Source of the DNA: Polynucleobacter sp. AP-Sving-400A-A2
GTDB taxonomy: Bacteria > Pseudomonadota > Gammaproteobacteria > Burkholderiales > Burkholderiaceae
Assembly: GCF_018688155.1 (NCBI RefSeq)
Contig: NZ_CP061312.1
Location: forward strand, 558,001-622,000
Reading direction: 5' to 3'
DNA: 64,000 nucleotides
Position 1 is the stretch's first letter; each line of letters begins with the position of its first letter. Made by a program: the position numbers and the translations under genes. Shown in pieces: positions 41,110 to 50,107 of this stretch. The notes under the pieces were generated by a model, which was not told the origin of the DNA, ran no database searches, and saw only the letters and a list, made by a program, of their open reading frames with translations.

Positions 41110-42720
41110 ATGATCCGTATTACCGAACTTCGCCTACCTATCAGCCATGCCCCCGAGGCATTGGAAGAGGCGATTTTACGGCGCTTAAATATCCAGGCTC
41201 AAGACTTGATTCGGTTTGATATTTTTAAGCGCAGCTACGACGCGAGAAAAAACGTGGCTCTGGCCTTTATCTATACCGTAGATCTATCGGTAAAGAACGA
41301 AGAAAAATTACTGAAGCAGTTTTCGAACGACATTCATATTCGACCATCACCGGATATGAGTTATCACTTTGTGGCCAACGCATCACAAGTGAAGAGCGAA
41401 AGCTTTGAGCGACCTGTTGTGATTGGATTTGGCCCTTGTGGAATTTTTGCTGCCTTGGTGTTGGCGCAGATGGGTTTTAAGCCAATCGTATTAGAACGCG
41501 GCAAACCTGTGCGTGAACGCACCCAAGATACCTGGGGCCTTTGGCGTAAGAATGTCCTCAATCCAGAATCCAATGTGCAGTTTGGTGAGGGTGGAGCAGG
41601 TACGTTTTCTGATGGCAAGCTCTGGAGTCAAATTAAAGATCCGAAATTTTACGGTCGCAAAGTCATTGCTGAATTTATCAAAGCGGGCGCCCCAGAAGAA
41701 ATTCATTATGTTGCTAAGCCACATATTGGAACCTTTCGTTTGGTGGGCGTCGTCGAAAGAATGCGTCAAGAAATTATTGAACTTGGTGGAGAGATTCGTT
41801 TCTCACAAAAAGTGATTGGCTTTGATATTCAGGATGATCAGATTGCGGGCGTTAAAATTGAAGGACATCCTGATCTGCCTGCCAATCATGTGGTGCTTGC
41901 TTTGGGGCATAGCGCTCGCGACACCTTTGAGGCTCTTCATGCGGCGGGCGTGTATATGGAAGCCAAGCCGTTTTCTGTGGGCTTTCGTATTGAGCATCCC
42001 CAATCCTTAATTGATAAGGCGCGCTTAGGGCCACATGCTGGTAATGAGTTAATTGGCGCGGCTGATTACAAATTGGTTCACCATGCCAAGAATGGCCGAG
42101 CTGTCTATAGCTTCTGTATGTGCCCTGGTGGAACAGTAGTGGCAGCTACTTCTGAACCCAATCGGGTTGTCACCAATGGCATGAGTCAGTATTCGCGTAA
42201 CGAGCGTAATGCTAATGCAGGCATCGTTGTTGGTATTACCCCGGATGACTATCCTGGCGGCCCCTTGGCTGGTATCGATTTTCAGAGAGCCTTAGAGTCC
42301 AAGGCCTATGACTTAGGTGGATCTACCTATGAAGCCCCCGGTCAATTAGTGGGTGACTTCTTGGCTGGTAAAGCCTCTACAGCATTTGGTTCCGTAATTC
42401 CATCTTATAAACCTGGCGTGCACCTGACAGATCTTGCTGATGCTTTGCCTCCTTATGCAATTGAAGCAATTCGAGAGGCAATTCCGGCTTTTGAGAAACA
42501 GATTAAAGGCTTCTCGATGAAGGATGCAGTGCTGACTGGTATCGAAACGCGTACATCCTCACCATTACGCATTACTCGAGGTGGCAATTATCAGAGCTTA
42601 AATATCAAAGGTCTTTACCCTGCGGGCGAGGGGGCTGGCTATGCTGGTGGAATCTTATCGGCAGGGGTTGATGGAATTAAGGTAGCGGAAGCAGTTGCGC
42701 TCGACTATCTATCTAAGTAA
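41110..42720 (+). CDS. FAD-dependent oxidoreductase (COG2509-like)
   Basis: A 536-residue flavoprotein. After an N-terminal domain (1-95; SHAPEALEEAILRRLNIQAQ) comes the dinucleotide-binding motif GFGPCGIFAALVLAQMGF (about 103-120), followed by GGAGTFSDGKLWSQIKD and a C-terminal FAD closure ENAEGAGYAGGILSAGVDG-like segment (seen as GEGAGYAGGILSAGVDGIKV). The layout matches a widespread group of uncharacterised dehydrogenases. The reaction is unknown. It stands alone, four bases from the convergent kinase-like gene. Confidence 0.87.
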   Translation: MIRITELRLPISHAPEALEEAILRRLNIQAQDLIRFDIFKRSYDARKNVALAFIYTVDLSVKNEEKLLKQFSNDIHIRPSPDMSYHFVANASQVKSESFERPVVIGFGPCGIFAALVLAQMGFKPIVLERGKPVRERTQDTWGLWRKNVLNPESNVQFGEGGAGTFSDGKLWSQIKDPKFYGRKVIAEFIKAGAPEEIHYVAKPHIGTFRLVGVVERMRQEIIELGGEIRFSQKVIGFDIQDDQIAGVKIEGHPDLPANHVVLALGHSARDTFEALHAAGVYMEAKPFSVGFRIEHPQSLIDKARLGPHAGNELIGAADYKLVHHAKNGRAVYSFCMCPGGTVVAATSEPNRVVTNGMSQYSRNERNANAGIVVGITPDDYPGGPLAGIDFQRALESKAYDLGGSTYEAPGQLVGDFLAGKASTAFGSVIPSYKPGVHLTDLADALPPYAIEAIREAIPAFEKQIKGFSMKDAVLTGIETRTSSPLRITRGGNYQSLNIKGLYPAGEGAGYAGGILSAGVDGIKVAEAVALDYLSK

Positions 42721-42724
42721 ATAG

Positions 42725-43321
42725 TTAAACAATTAAGTGATCGATTAATTTCTCAAACTGAATTTCATCAAAATGTAAATTATCAAAGCGCTGTATTGCA
42801 GGATGCTTTGGCGGCTCTACTCTTCGCTTAGTGTATTCATCCCAATGCTGAAGTTTGTATTCATCTCTTGGATCTGCACGCCGCTCCATGCGGCTTTTAG
42901 CTTCGCTCTCGTCTAAATCAATCCAGGCAATTCTGATGCTCGATACGCTGGGTACACCGAGCTCTTCGGGCTTGAACATTCGACCACTTTGGATTTCACT
43001 AGAGAAGGGGCCCACTAGGATGACATTCACCCCGAGCTGTAGGTTTTCTTTGGCGATGGCAATCAGTCCTGCATATTCCCAATCCCTTAAGTTCTGAAGA
43101 TAAAAGGGGCTATCTCGATCATTGGGGTTATTGGTAGTGAGCTCCATGACATGGGCACTGTAGGCGCCATACACCGTATCTTTATCTAGAAAGAAAAAGC
43201 TTTCCCCAGTCTTCTCAACAATGAGGGGTAGTGCTTTTTTAGCTAAAGTGGTTTTACCGGTGCCCGCATGGCCGGCAAAGAGAATAAGTCGTGGAGCGCT
43301 AGGGCTGAGCTTGCAGGTCAT
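42725..43321 (-). CDS. P-loop ATPase/kinase-like protein
   Basis: A 198-residue protein with Walker A GHAGTGKTTLAKK (about 17-29) and a DKDT motif (47-50), in the style of zeta-toxin-like or nucleotide/sugar kinases (AAA_33 type). A lid-like Arg-rich segment (ESEAKSRMERRADPRDEYK) follows around residue 140. The substrate is unknown. No antitoxin is adjacent, so a toxin role is not supported. Confidence 0.75.
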   Translation of the reverse strand: MTCKLSPSAPRLILFAGHAGTGKTTLAKKALPLIVEKTGESFFFLDKDTVYGAYSAHVMELTTNNPNDRDSPFYLQNLRDWEYAGLIAIAKENLQLGVNVILVGPFSSEIQSGRMFKPEELGVPSVSSIRIAWIDLDESEAKSRMERRADPRDEYKLQHWDEYTKRRVEPPKHPAIQRFDNLHFDEIQFEKLIDHLIV

Positions 43322-43422
43322 TTATCCCTTTATTTGGAGGTGTTCCTTGAGTAAATTCTACTTCTCAATCCCATGTTTATTGGAAATATCACCACTTTGG
43401 GTGAAGTGACGATAATGTCGCC

Positions 43423-45354
43423 ATGGCTTTAATCGTACTCACTGATGCAAAACTGGCTTTTGGCCATGTTGACCTCCTCGCAAACACTGCTTTCTCACTG
43501 GAATCTGGGGAGCGGGTTGGCTTAATTGGCCGCAATGGCACTGGCAAATCCTCTCTATTGAAGATCTTGGCTGGCATAGAAAAAATGGATGATGGCCTGC
43601 TGCAGTATCAGCAAGGTCTCCGCATTGCCTATGTTCCACAAGAGCCTATATTTGAAGCTGAGGAGACCGTCTTTGATGCCGTATCGAAGGGCGTAGCTCA
43701 AGCTAAAGCCCTGCGTGAAGAATATGAAGCCCTCAGTATTGGAGAGTGGGACGATGCCGCCCACCATCGTTTAGACGAAGTGCAGTCGCAACTCGAAGCC
43801 TTAAGCGGTTGGAATTGGGAGCAACGCGTTCATGAAACGCTAGATCGCCTGCATCTAGAGGCTGAGCTCAAAATTAATACCCTATCGGGCGGAACTAAGA
43901 AACGGGTTGCTCTTGCCCGTGCGCTGGTAGAGATGCCAGATGTATTGCTACTAGATGAGCCTACCAACCATTTGGATTTAGATTCCATTTCTTGGTTGGA
44001 GGATTTATTGAAAGAGTACAAGGGCTCTGTGATTTTGATTACCCATGATCGCGCTTTCTTGGATAACGTTTGCACTCAGATTGTTGAGCTTGATCGCGGC
44101 ATCTTGCGTACGTATCCAGGCAATTTTTCGGCCTATGAGGTATTAAAAGATCAGGAAATGAACTCAGAGTCTTTGGCTAATGCACGTGCAGATAAGTTAC
44201 TTGCACAAGAAGAGGTTTGGATTCGTAAAGGCGTTGAAGCTAGGCGCACTCGTAGCGTGGCGCGTATTGCACGCCTAGAAAATCTTCGTGCTACTCGCTC
44301 ACAAAGGCGTGATGCTGTTGGGCAAGTCAAGCTTGCAGTTTCAGCAGGAGATAGGAGTGGCAAGATTGTTGCTGATCTGCAAAATGTTTCTAAGTCATAC
44401 GAGCGCCCGATTGTGAAGGATTTCACGGCAACGATTTTACGTGGCGATAAAGTGGGACTGCTTGGTCCTAACGGCGCTGGCAAGACTACGCTACTTAAAT
44501 TGATCCTCGGAACAATTGCGCCAGACTCTGGCACAGCAACCATGGGTACTCGTATTGAGGTGGCCTATTTTGATCAAATGCGTGAAGGTCTCGATCTCAA
44601 TGCCTCTCTTGAGGATTACATTAGCCCAGGTAGCGAGTGGATCGAAATCAATGGCAATAAGAAGCACGTGAAGAGTTATCTGAGTGATTTCTTGTTTGCG
44701 CCAGAGCGTACAAATTCACCGGTAAGCACTTTGTCTGGTGGCGAGCGTAACCGCTTATTGTTGGCACGCTTATTTGCGCGTCCTGCGAACGTCTTGGTTT
44801 TGGATGAGCCAACTAATGACTTGGATATCGATACCTTAGACTTGCTTGAGCAACTGCTCCAAGACTATAAGGGCACCGTGTTCTTGGTCAGTCATGATCG
44901 CTACTTCCTAGATAACGTAGTGACCAGCATCATCGCTAATGAAGGTGATGGATTTTGGCGCGAATATGAAGGCGGTTACGAAGACTGGAAGATTCAGAAG
45001 GCGCGTTCAGACAAGATTCGTGCAGCCAACGGTGGTCTTAAGGCTGCTGAGAAATCTGAATCAAAACCAGAAGTAAAGCCAGAGGCAAAAGTTGAATCAA
45101 AACCCGCCGCTGCAAAAACTGGAGTCAGCAAGCTCAATGGTAAGGAGCGGCAAGAATTAGAAGTCCTACCGTTGCAGATCGAAACTTTGGAGTCGGAGCA
45201 GGCTGATATTGGGATTGCCATGAGTAATCCAGATCTTTATAAGAATGAACCTGAATTAGCGGCAAGCATGCAAGCGCGCTTGTCAGAAATCACTGCCGAT
45301 CTAGATATCAAACTACAGCGCTGGGAGTTACTCTTAAGTCGCTCAGAATCTTAA
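43423..45354 (+). CDS. uup: ABC-F ATPase, Uup type
   Basis: A 643-residue soluble protein with two ABC domains: Walker A GRNGTGKSS (36-44) with LSGGTKKR and LLLDEPTNHLDLDS; Walker A GPNGAGKTT (about 346) with LSGGERNR and LVLDEPTNDLDIDT. A linker rich in Arg lies between, and a Lys/Glu/Pro-rich stretch leads to a C-terminal coiled coil (about 565-640) typical of Uup. ABC-F proteins act on ribosomes or branched DNA; Uup lowers transposon precise excision in E. coli. Confidence 0.92.
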   Translation: MALIVLTDAKLAFGHVDLLANTAFSLESGERVGLIGRNGTGKSSLLKILAGIEKMDDGLLQYQQGLRIAYVPQEPIFEAEETVFDAVSKGVAQAKALREEYEALSIGEWDDAAHHRLDEVQSQLEALSGWNWEQRVHETLDRLHLEAELKINTLSGGTKKRVALARALVEMPDVLLLDEPTNHLDLDSISWLEDLLKEYKGSVILITHDRAFLDNVCTQIVELDRGILRTYPGNFSAYEVLKDQEMNSESLANARADKLLAQEEVWIRKGVEARRTRSVARIARLENLRATRSQRRDAVGQVKLAVSAGDRSGKIVADLQNVSKSYERPIVKDFTATILRGDKVGLLGPNGAGKTTLLKLILGTIAPDSGTATMGTRIEVAYFDQMREGLDLNASLEDYISPGSEWIEINGNKKHVKSYLSDFLFAPERTNSPVSTLSGGERNRLLLARLFARPANVLVLDEPTNDLDIDTLDLLEQLLQDYKGTVFLVSHDRYFLDNVVTSIIANEGDGFWREYEGGYEDWKIQKARSDKIRAANGGLKAAEKSESKPEVKPEAKVESKPAAAKTGVSKLNGKERQELEVLPLQIETLESEQADIGIAMSNPDLYKNEPELAASMQARLSEITADLDIKLQRWELLLSRSES

Positions 45355-45365
45355 TGCAATATGTC

Positions 45366-46037
45366 TTATGACTTGCTCAGCACCATAGTCAAAAATCTGG
45401 AGATATCTACCAGCTCATCTGGATGAAGAGAGTGTTCCATTGGGTAGGTATTCCAATCCACCTGATAGCCTAATTTTTCTAGAGTATCGTCTGAGGCTTC
45501 TGCGCGCTCGAGAGTGATCACTGCATCCCAAATGCCATGCGCCATAAAAATAGGAGTCTTGCTATTAGCCTGACTTCTCTCGAGTGCCAGCGAGTTTGCT
45601 AAAGGCAAATAGCCTGACAGTGCCATGATCCCAGCCAATTTATGTGGAAAACGTAGACCAACTTGCAAAGACATAGCGCAGCCCTGCGAGAAGCCAGCCA
45701 AAACAATTTTTTCATAGGCAATCCCGCGACTTGCCTCTCGTTCAATTAACTCTGAGATTGCTGTGGCTGATTTCTGAATACCAGCAAGATCTTCGCGGTC
45801 GTTGATAGTTCTCCCTGTAATGTCATACCAGGCTGGCATCACGTAGCCGCCATTGACTGTGACAGCCATCGAGGGCGCGCTTGGAAAAATAAATCGAATG
45901 GCAGGGCATTCAGAAAGATTGAGCTGGGGAATGATGGGTACAAAGTCATTGCCATCAGCTCCTAGTCCGTGAAGCCAAATGACAGCAGTACTTGGATTGG
46001 GAGCAGTTTCAATTTCAATACAGGGCAACGCAGTCAT
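45366..46037 (-). CDS. Carboxylesterase/phospholipase-type hydrolase
   Basis: A 223-residue alpha/beta hydrolase of the carboxylesterase II family. The nucleophile elbow GFSQG places S117; the acid D171 (HGIWDAV) and H202 (YPMEHSLHP) complete the triad. The oxyanion segment WLHGLGADGNDF is at 21-32. Likely acts on short-chain esters or lysophospholipids. A single-gene unit between two converging neighbours. Confidence 0.92.
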   Translation of the reverse strand: MTALPCIEIETAPNPSTAVIWLHGLGADGNDFVPIIPQLNLSECPAIRFIFPSAPSMAVTVNGGYVMPAWYDITGRTINDREDLAGIQKSATAISELIEREASRGIAYEKIVLAGFSQGCAMSLQVGLRFPHKLAGIMALSGYLPLANSLALERSQANSKTPIFMAHGIWDAVITLERAEASDDTLEKLGYQVDWNTYPMEHSLHPDELVDISRFLTMVLSKS

Positions 46038-46087
46038 TTATTTTTATCCTAAATTACAAAGTACAGTGTTACTAAGTCCCTTGGGGC

Positions 46088-46414
46088 TTAAATTATTTTT
46101 TCACGAAGAATCTGATTGCGAAGGCGGCTGATTTCGTCTAGAAGATCTAGCGCTAGAGCGACTCCAGGAGTATTGAGTTCTAGATCATGGGTCAGATGAG
46201 CAGCAGTCTTTGCGCGCTTAAGGGACTCTCCACTAAAGCGCCAGTCCTCTGGGGATGAGCCCACAGGGCTGAGAACACCCTCGGATACCCAAGACATGAT
46301 GAGATCCTCTGGTGCGCGTGTCGCTTGTGAAATTTCTACAATACTCATATGTACTTCTTCTTCAACAACACTACCTGTAATCCAGGTGATTTGTGTTTGT
46401 GCCATATTCATCAT
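46088..46414 (-). CDS. cbpM: Chaperone modulator CbpM
   Basis: A 108-residue MerR-fold partner protein that inhibits the DnaJ-like CbpA. It has a helix-turn-helix-like N-terminus (MSIVEISQATRAPEDLIMSW) and a C-terminal helical tail (ALDLLDEISRLRNQIL). Its ATG overlaps the cbpA stop (46411-46414), the standard cbpA-cbpM operon. Confidence 0.9.
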   Translation of the reverse strand: MMNMAQTQITWITGSVVEEEVHMSIVEISQATRAPEDLIMSWVSEGVLSPVGSSPEDWRFSGESLKRAKTAAHLTHDLELNTPGVALALDLLDEISRLRNQILREKII

Positions 46415-47370
46415 CCCTTCAAATGGTTTCTGGGTTTGAAATCAAAAGCTTTCTCCAGCGCTTGATATGCTTCTTTTTGCGCATCAGTTTCCGCGCCGGG
46501 TAAAACAATATTTGGAACTACGTATAGATCGCCTGCTTCTTTACTAGGGATACCCTTCTCTTTGAGTCGCATCTTGCGACCAGATGCTGTACCCGCTGGA
46601 ATCTTCAGCTCTAAAGTTGAGCCTGCAGGAGTTGGAATATTGACGGTAGTTCCAAGCGCTGCTTCCCATGGGGCCAGCGGCAAATCAAGATAAACATCTT
46701 TGCCATCTACGCGATAAATGGGATTGGGGTGGAAATCAATTTCAAGGTACAAGTCACCCGCGCCACCAGAACCCATGCCTGGACCGCCCTGACCAGATAG
46801 GCGTAGATTTTGTCCGGCCTTAATACCCTTCGGAATGCTGACATCGAGCTTACGTTCCTGGGTGCTGACATTACCGTTAGCATCTTGCGTAGGCATATGC
46901 AGGGCGATAGTTCGTTGAGCACCGTTATAGGCATCCGCCAAATCAATCAATATCTTGGCGTGATGATCTTGACCCTTGAAGTTCATGCCTTGGCGTGGGT
47001 TACCACCCCTACCGCCTTGAGTATGACGTCCCCTGCCAAACAGAGATTCAAAGAATTCACTTTGATCACCCTCGTAGCCACCACCAAAGTTGCTGTCAGA
47101 ATATTCAAAGCCCTCATTCCAGTTTGGAGGGGGAGTGAAGTCTTGACCATTTTTCCAGTTAGCGCCCATACGATCGTAGGCAGCGCGCTTCTCAGTGTCC
47201 TTGAGAACGGCGTAGGCCTCGCCAACTTCTTTAAATTGGTCCTCTGCCCCGGCTTCTTTATTTACGTCTGGGTGATATTTGCGCGCTAACTTTCGGTAAG
47301 CCGCTTTAATTTCTGCTTCAGTAGCGCCACGCGCTACACCGAGTGTTTCATAGTAGTCCCTGAATTTCAT
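46411..47370 (-). CDS. cbpA: Curved DNA-binding protein CbpA (DnaJ-like co-chaperone)
   Basis: A 319-residue DnaJ homologue: J domain (3-70) with the HPD triplet in RKYHPDVNKE that activates DnaK, a Gly/Phe-rich linker (about 75-130, SNFGGGYEGD, GGRGGNPRQG), and C-terminal substrate-binding domains without the zinc finger (DLYLEIDFHPNPIYRVDGKD). This is the CbpA type. A stress-related co-chaperone that also binds curved DNA in E. coli. Confidence 0.94.
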   Translation of the reverse strand: MKFRDYYETLGVARGATEAEIKAAYRKLARKYHPDVNKEAGAEDQFKEVGEAYAVLKDTEKRAAYDRMGANWKNGQDFTPPPNWNEGFEYSDSNFGGGYEGDQSEFFESLFGRGRHTQGGRGGNPRQGMNFKGQDHHAKILIDLADAYNGAQRTIALHMPTQDANGNVSTQERKLDVSIPKGIKAGQNLRLSGQGGPGMGSGGAGDLYLEIDFHPNPIYRVDGKDVYLDLPLAPWEAALGTTVNIPTPAGSTLELKIPAGTASGRKMRLKEKGIPSKEAGDLYVVPNIVLPGAETDAQKEAYQALEKAFDFKPRNHLKG

Positions 47371-47442
47371 AAGCCTAATGAAGTCCTGATTGATTCAATA
47401 GCATTAATTCTACAGTCCCCGGCGCTGATTTCTAGCTTCTTT

Positions 47443-47474
47443 TAGGTAAAGAAAAAGCGGGACAGGTGCCCGCT
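47443..47474 (-). terminator. Intrinsic terminator of the catabolic operon (minus strand)
   Basis: On the minus strand AGCGGG (47474-47469) pairs with CCCGCT (47461-47456) around a seven-base loop and is followed by TTTTTCTTT. It ends transcription of the UxaA-family gene. Confidence 0.85.
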
Positions 47475-47502
47475 GATCGCTACTGTAAGGTGGAGTCTTT
47501 GA

Positions 47503-49050
47503 TTAGCTCATGACGCCAACTTGCCAGGGCACGAATTCATAGTCACCCAGGCCCAACAATTCGCTTTTAGAAGTCTCTCCTGAGGCTGTCCTGAGGAAGA
47601 GTTCAAAAATACGTTGACCCATCTCTTGAACAGAAACCGTACCATCCAAGATCTCTCCGCAATTGATGTCCATGTCTTCAGTTAGTCTTTGATACATGGG
47701 TGTATTAGTCGCCAGCTTGATACAAGGCGCCGGTTTAGATCCAAACATGGAGCCGCGTCCCGTAGTGAAAGCAATCAGGTTTGCCCCACCTGCAATTTGA
47801 CCGGTTGCTGAGACAGGGTCAAAACCAGGCGTATCCATAAATACAAAACCTTTGGCTGTGACGGGTTCCGCATATCGATAGACCTCCATCAGGGGTCCAG
47901 TGCCGCCCTTCATTGAAGAGCCGAGTGACTTTTCAAAGATGTTAGCAAGACCACCAATTTGATTGCCGGGACTCACTTGCCCATTGATCTGAACATCACG
48001 ACCAACGGAATACTCATCTTTCCACCAACGAATCCGTTTAATGAGCTTCTCGCCGATTTCTTTAGTAGCGGCTCTACGGGTAAGTGTGTGCTCAACCCCA
48101 TAAATTTCTGGCGTTTCAGAAAGAATACCTGTGCCACCATGGCGCGACAAAATATCTACCGCAGCGCCTAAAGCTGGGTTTGCGGTGATGGAAGAGAATC
48201 CATCAGATCCACCACATTGCAGACCAACACATAGGTGGCTTGCAGAAACAGTTTGACGTTTTGCTTTATTGGCTTCTGGCAGGAGTGCTTTGACAGCTTC
48301 AATTCCCGCTTCAATCGTTTTGCGTGTGCCACCAGTCTCCTGCATGATGAAAGTGTGCAAAGTAGAGTTTTCTTGCAATGCCTCTTGCTCCATCAAGCCT
48401 TTTAGCTGATTACGCTCGCAACCTAAGCCAATGATGAGGGCTGCAGCGAGGTTAGGATGTTGTGCATAACCTGCCATCGTTCTACGTAGCAGTTGCATTG
48501 GCTCGCCACTCATTTCCATGCCACAGCCGATGCCGTGACTAAAAGCAACTACGCCATCGATATTGGGGTAATCTTTCAATCTCTCGGGTGTGAACCAGTC
48601 AGCAATTTTATTGACCACCGTTGCAGAGCAATTGACGGTTGATAGGATGCCGATGAAATTACGTGTACCTACTTTTCCATTGGCGCGCACGTAACCTTGA
48701 AATGTTGCACGCTCAGATTCCGGAAGGAGGGTGGTGGGCTTATATTCGCTTGCATAAGCATAGTCACGATCGAATTCACGAAACTCAGTGTTATGACTGT
48801 GGACCATCATTCCAGGCTCAATATCGGCATTAGCAAAGCCCACGGTGACGTTGTATTTGAGGATAGGCTCACCCTTCAAGATTTTCTTTGTAGCGATCTT
48901 ATAACCCGCAGGTACTTGGCTACGGCTCGTGAAATTCTCGCTGGGCACTTGCTCGCCGATAGCGACATCGACTCGTGCAACAACAATATTGTCATTTGGA
49001 TGCAGGCGAATAATTGCGCCAGCCAATTTTTTTTCAGATGTTTCAATCAT
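47503..49050 (-). CDS. UxaA family dehydratase (altronate/galactarate dehydratase-like)
   Basis: A 515-residue sugar-acid dehydratase of the UxaA/GarD family: N-terminal SAF domain (about 10-95, IRLHPNDNIVVARVDVAIGE; the HAHN-like motif appears as MVHSHNTEFREF) and a large C-terminal domain (about 120-510) with ISTVNCSATVVNKI-like, HGIGCGMEMSGEP, IGLGCERNQ, LQCGGSDGFSSITANPALG and FTTGRGSMFGSKPAPCIKL segments. It removes water from an aldonic or aldaric acid, in known members with Fe(II). The exact substrate is not readable. It lies downstream of a Bug receptor on the same strand and beside the other island enzymes. Confidence 0.9.
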   Translation of the reverse strand: MIETSEKKLAGAIIRLHPNDNIVVARVDVAIGEQVPSENFTSRSQVPAGYKIATKKILKGEPILKYNVTVGFANADIEPGMMVHSHNTEFREFDRDYAYASEYKPTTLLPESERATFQGYVRANGKVGTRNFIGILSTVNCSATVVNKIADWFTPERLKDYPNIDGVVAFSHGIGCGMEMSGEPMQLLRRTMAGYAQHPNLAAALIIGLGCERNQLKGLMEQEALQENSTLHTFIMQETGGTRKTIEAGIEAVKALLPEANKAKRQTVSASHLCVGLQCGGSDGFSSITANPALGAAVDILSRHGGTGILSETPEIYGVEHTLTRRAATKEIGEKLIKRIRWWKDEYSVGRDVQINGQVSPGNQIGGLANIFEKSLGSSMKGGTGPLMEVYRYAEPVTAKGFVFMDTPGFDPVSATGQIAGGANLIAFTTGRGSMFGSKPAPCIKLATNTPMYQRLTEDMDINCGEILDGTVSVQEMGQRIFELFLRTASGETSKSELLGLGDYEFVPWQVGVMS

Positions 49051-49078
49051 GAGCGACTTTCGATTCCTATATTTTTAA

Positions 49079-50041
49079 TTATTCTGCAGAAACGCCTGAT
49101 TTTTTGACAATCGGCGCCCACTTGGCGACTTCAGATTTTATGTAGTCACCAAGCTGGCCCGGGGTGCTAGTGACAACATCAAATCCTCTGGAGTTCAACT
49201 GGGATTTAACTTCAGGGTTGTTGAGCACATTAGCTAATTGAGTATTTAATTTGTCCACAATAGCCTTTGGTGTGCCCGCTGGCGCAACAATGGCATAAAC
49301 CAGTTCTACGTCAAATTTAGGCAGGGTCTCCGATATGGCTGGGATCTCTGGGGCATTTGGAGAGCGTTTTAAGCTTGTGACGCCCAATCCAGTTAGTTTT
49401 CCAGATTTGACATAAGGTAGCGCCGCTGGGGTGCCAACAATAGCTGTTTGAATCTGTCCACCCAGCACATCTGTTAATGCAGGAGCCGCACCTTTGTATG
49501 GCACATGGAGAATATTAGTTCCTGCTTGAGTGTTGAATAATTCGCCCGCCAGATGGAGTGGTGTGGCTGCACCCGAAGAACCAAAGCTAACTTTGCCAGG
49601 ATTGGCTTTATCAAACGCGATCAATTCTGCAACGGTTTTTACAGGTACACCAGGGTTGGCTACCAACATCAATGAGGAGGAGGCAACCAGTGAGACCGGG
49701 GCAAAATCTTTAACAACGTTGTAATTGAGTTTTTTATATAAGGTTTCATTAATAGCTTGGGTGCCCACTAGCATCAGGAAGAGTGTGTAACCATCGCCTT
49801 TAGAATTGACTACATACTCTGCGGCTAGATTGGCGCCCGCACCCGGTTTGTTTTCAATGATGATGGGCTGGCCTAGGTTTTCACCAAGCTTGGGAGAAAA
49901 TCCTCGAGCGAGGACGTCTGATGGTCCACCAGCTGCAAATGGGATGATTAGCTTAATTGGTTGGTTCGGATATCCTTGCGCGCTTGCTAGCGATGGCAGA
50001 TTAATTCCTAAAGCCAGTAGGGTAAAGATGATTTTTCTCAT
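49079..50041 (-). CDS. Bug/TctC family substrate-binding protein (catabolic island)
   Basis: A 320-residue periplasmic receptor, signal peptide KIIFTLLALGINLPSLASA, followed by the family motif YPNQPIKLIIPFAAGGPSDVL. AGGAGAA precedes the ATG at 50041. No TctA or TctB gene is adjacent; Burkholderiales often carry many orphan Bug receptors. It is 28 bases upstream of the UxaA-family gene, so it probably binds that enzyme's substrate or a precursor. Confidence 0.92.
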   Translation of the reverse strand: MRKIIFTLLALGINLPSLASAQGYPNQPIKLIIPFAAGGPSDVLARGFSPKLGENLGQPIIIENKPGAGANLAAEYVVNSKGDGYTLFLMLVGTQAINETLYKKLNYNVVKDFAPVSLVASSSLMLVANPGVPVKTVAELIAFDKANPGKVSFGSSGAATPLHLAGELFNTQAGTNILHVPYKGAAPALTDVLGGQIQTAIVGTPAALPYVKSGKLTGLGVTSLKRSPNAPEIPAISETLPKFDVELVYAIVAPAGTPKAIVDKLNTQLANVLNNPEVKSQLNSRGFDVVTSTPGQLGDYIKSEVAKWAPIVKKSGVSAE

Positions 50042-50107
50042 GTATCGTTCTCCTAGATATTATTTTTTTAAAATCAAAACTATTTTGTCAAAGCTCATAA
50101 AGCAAAA

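Noticed and set aside
42725..43321. Zeta-toxin system
   Set aside because: The P-loop protein has no epsilon-like antitoxin neighbour and only general similarity.
44151..44543. Minus-strand frame of 130 codons
   Set aside because: Antisense to uup.
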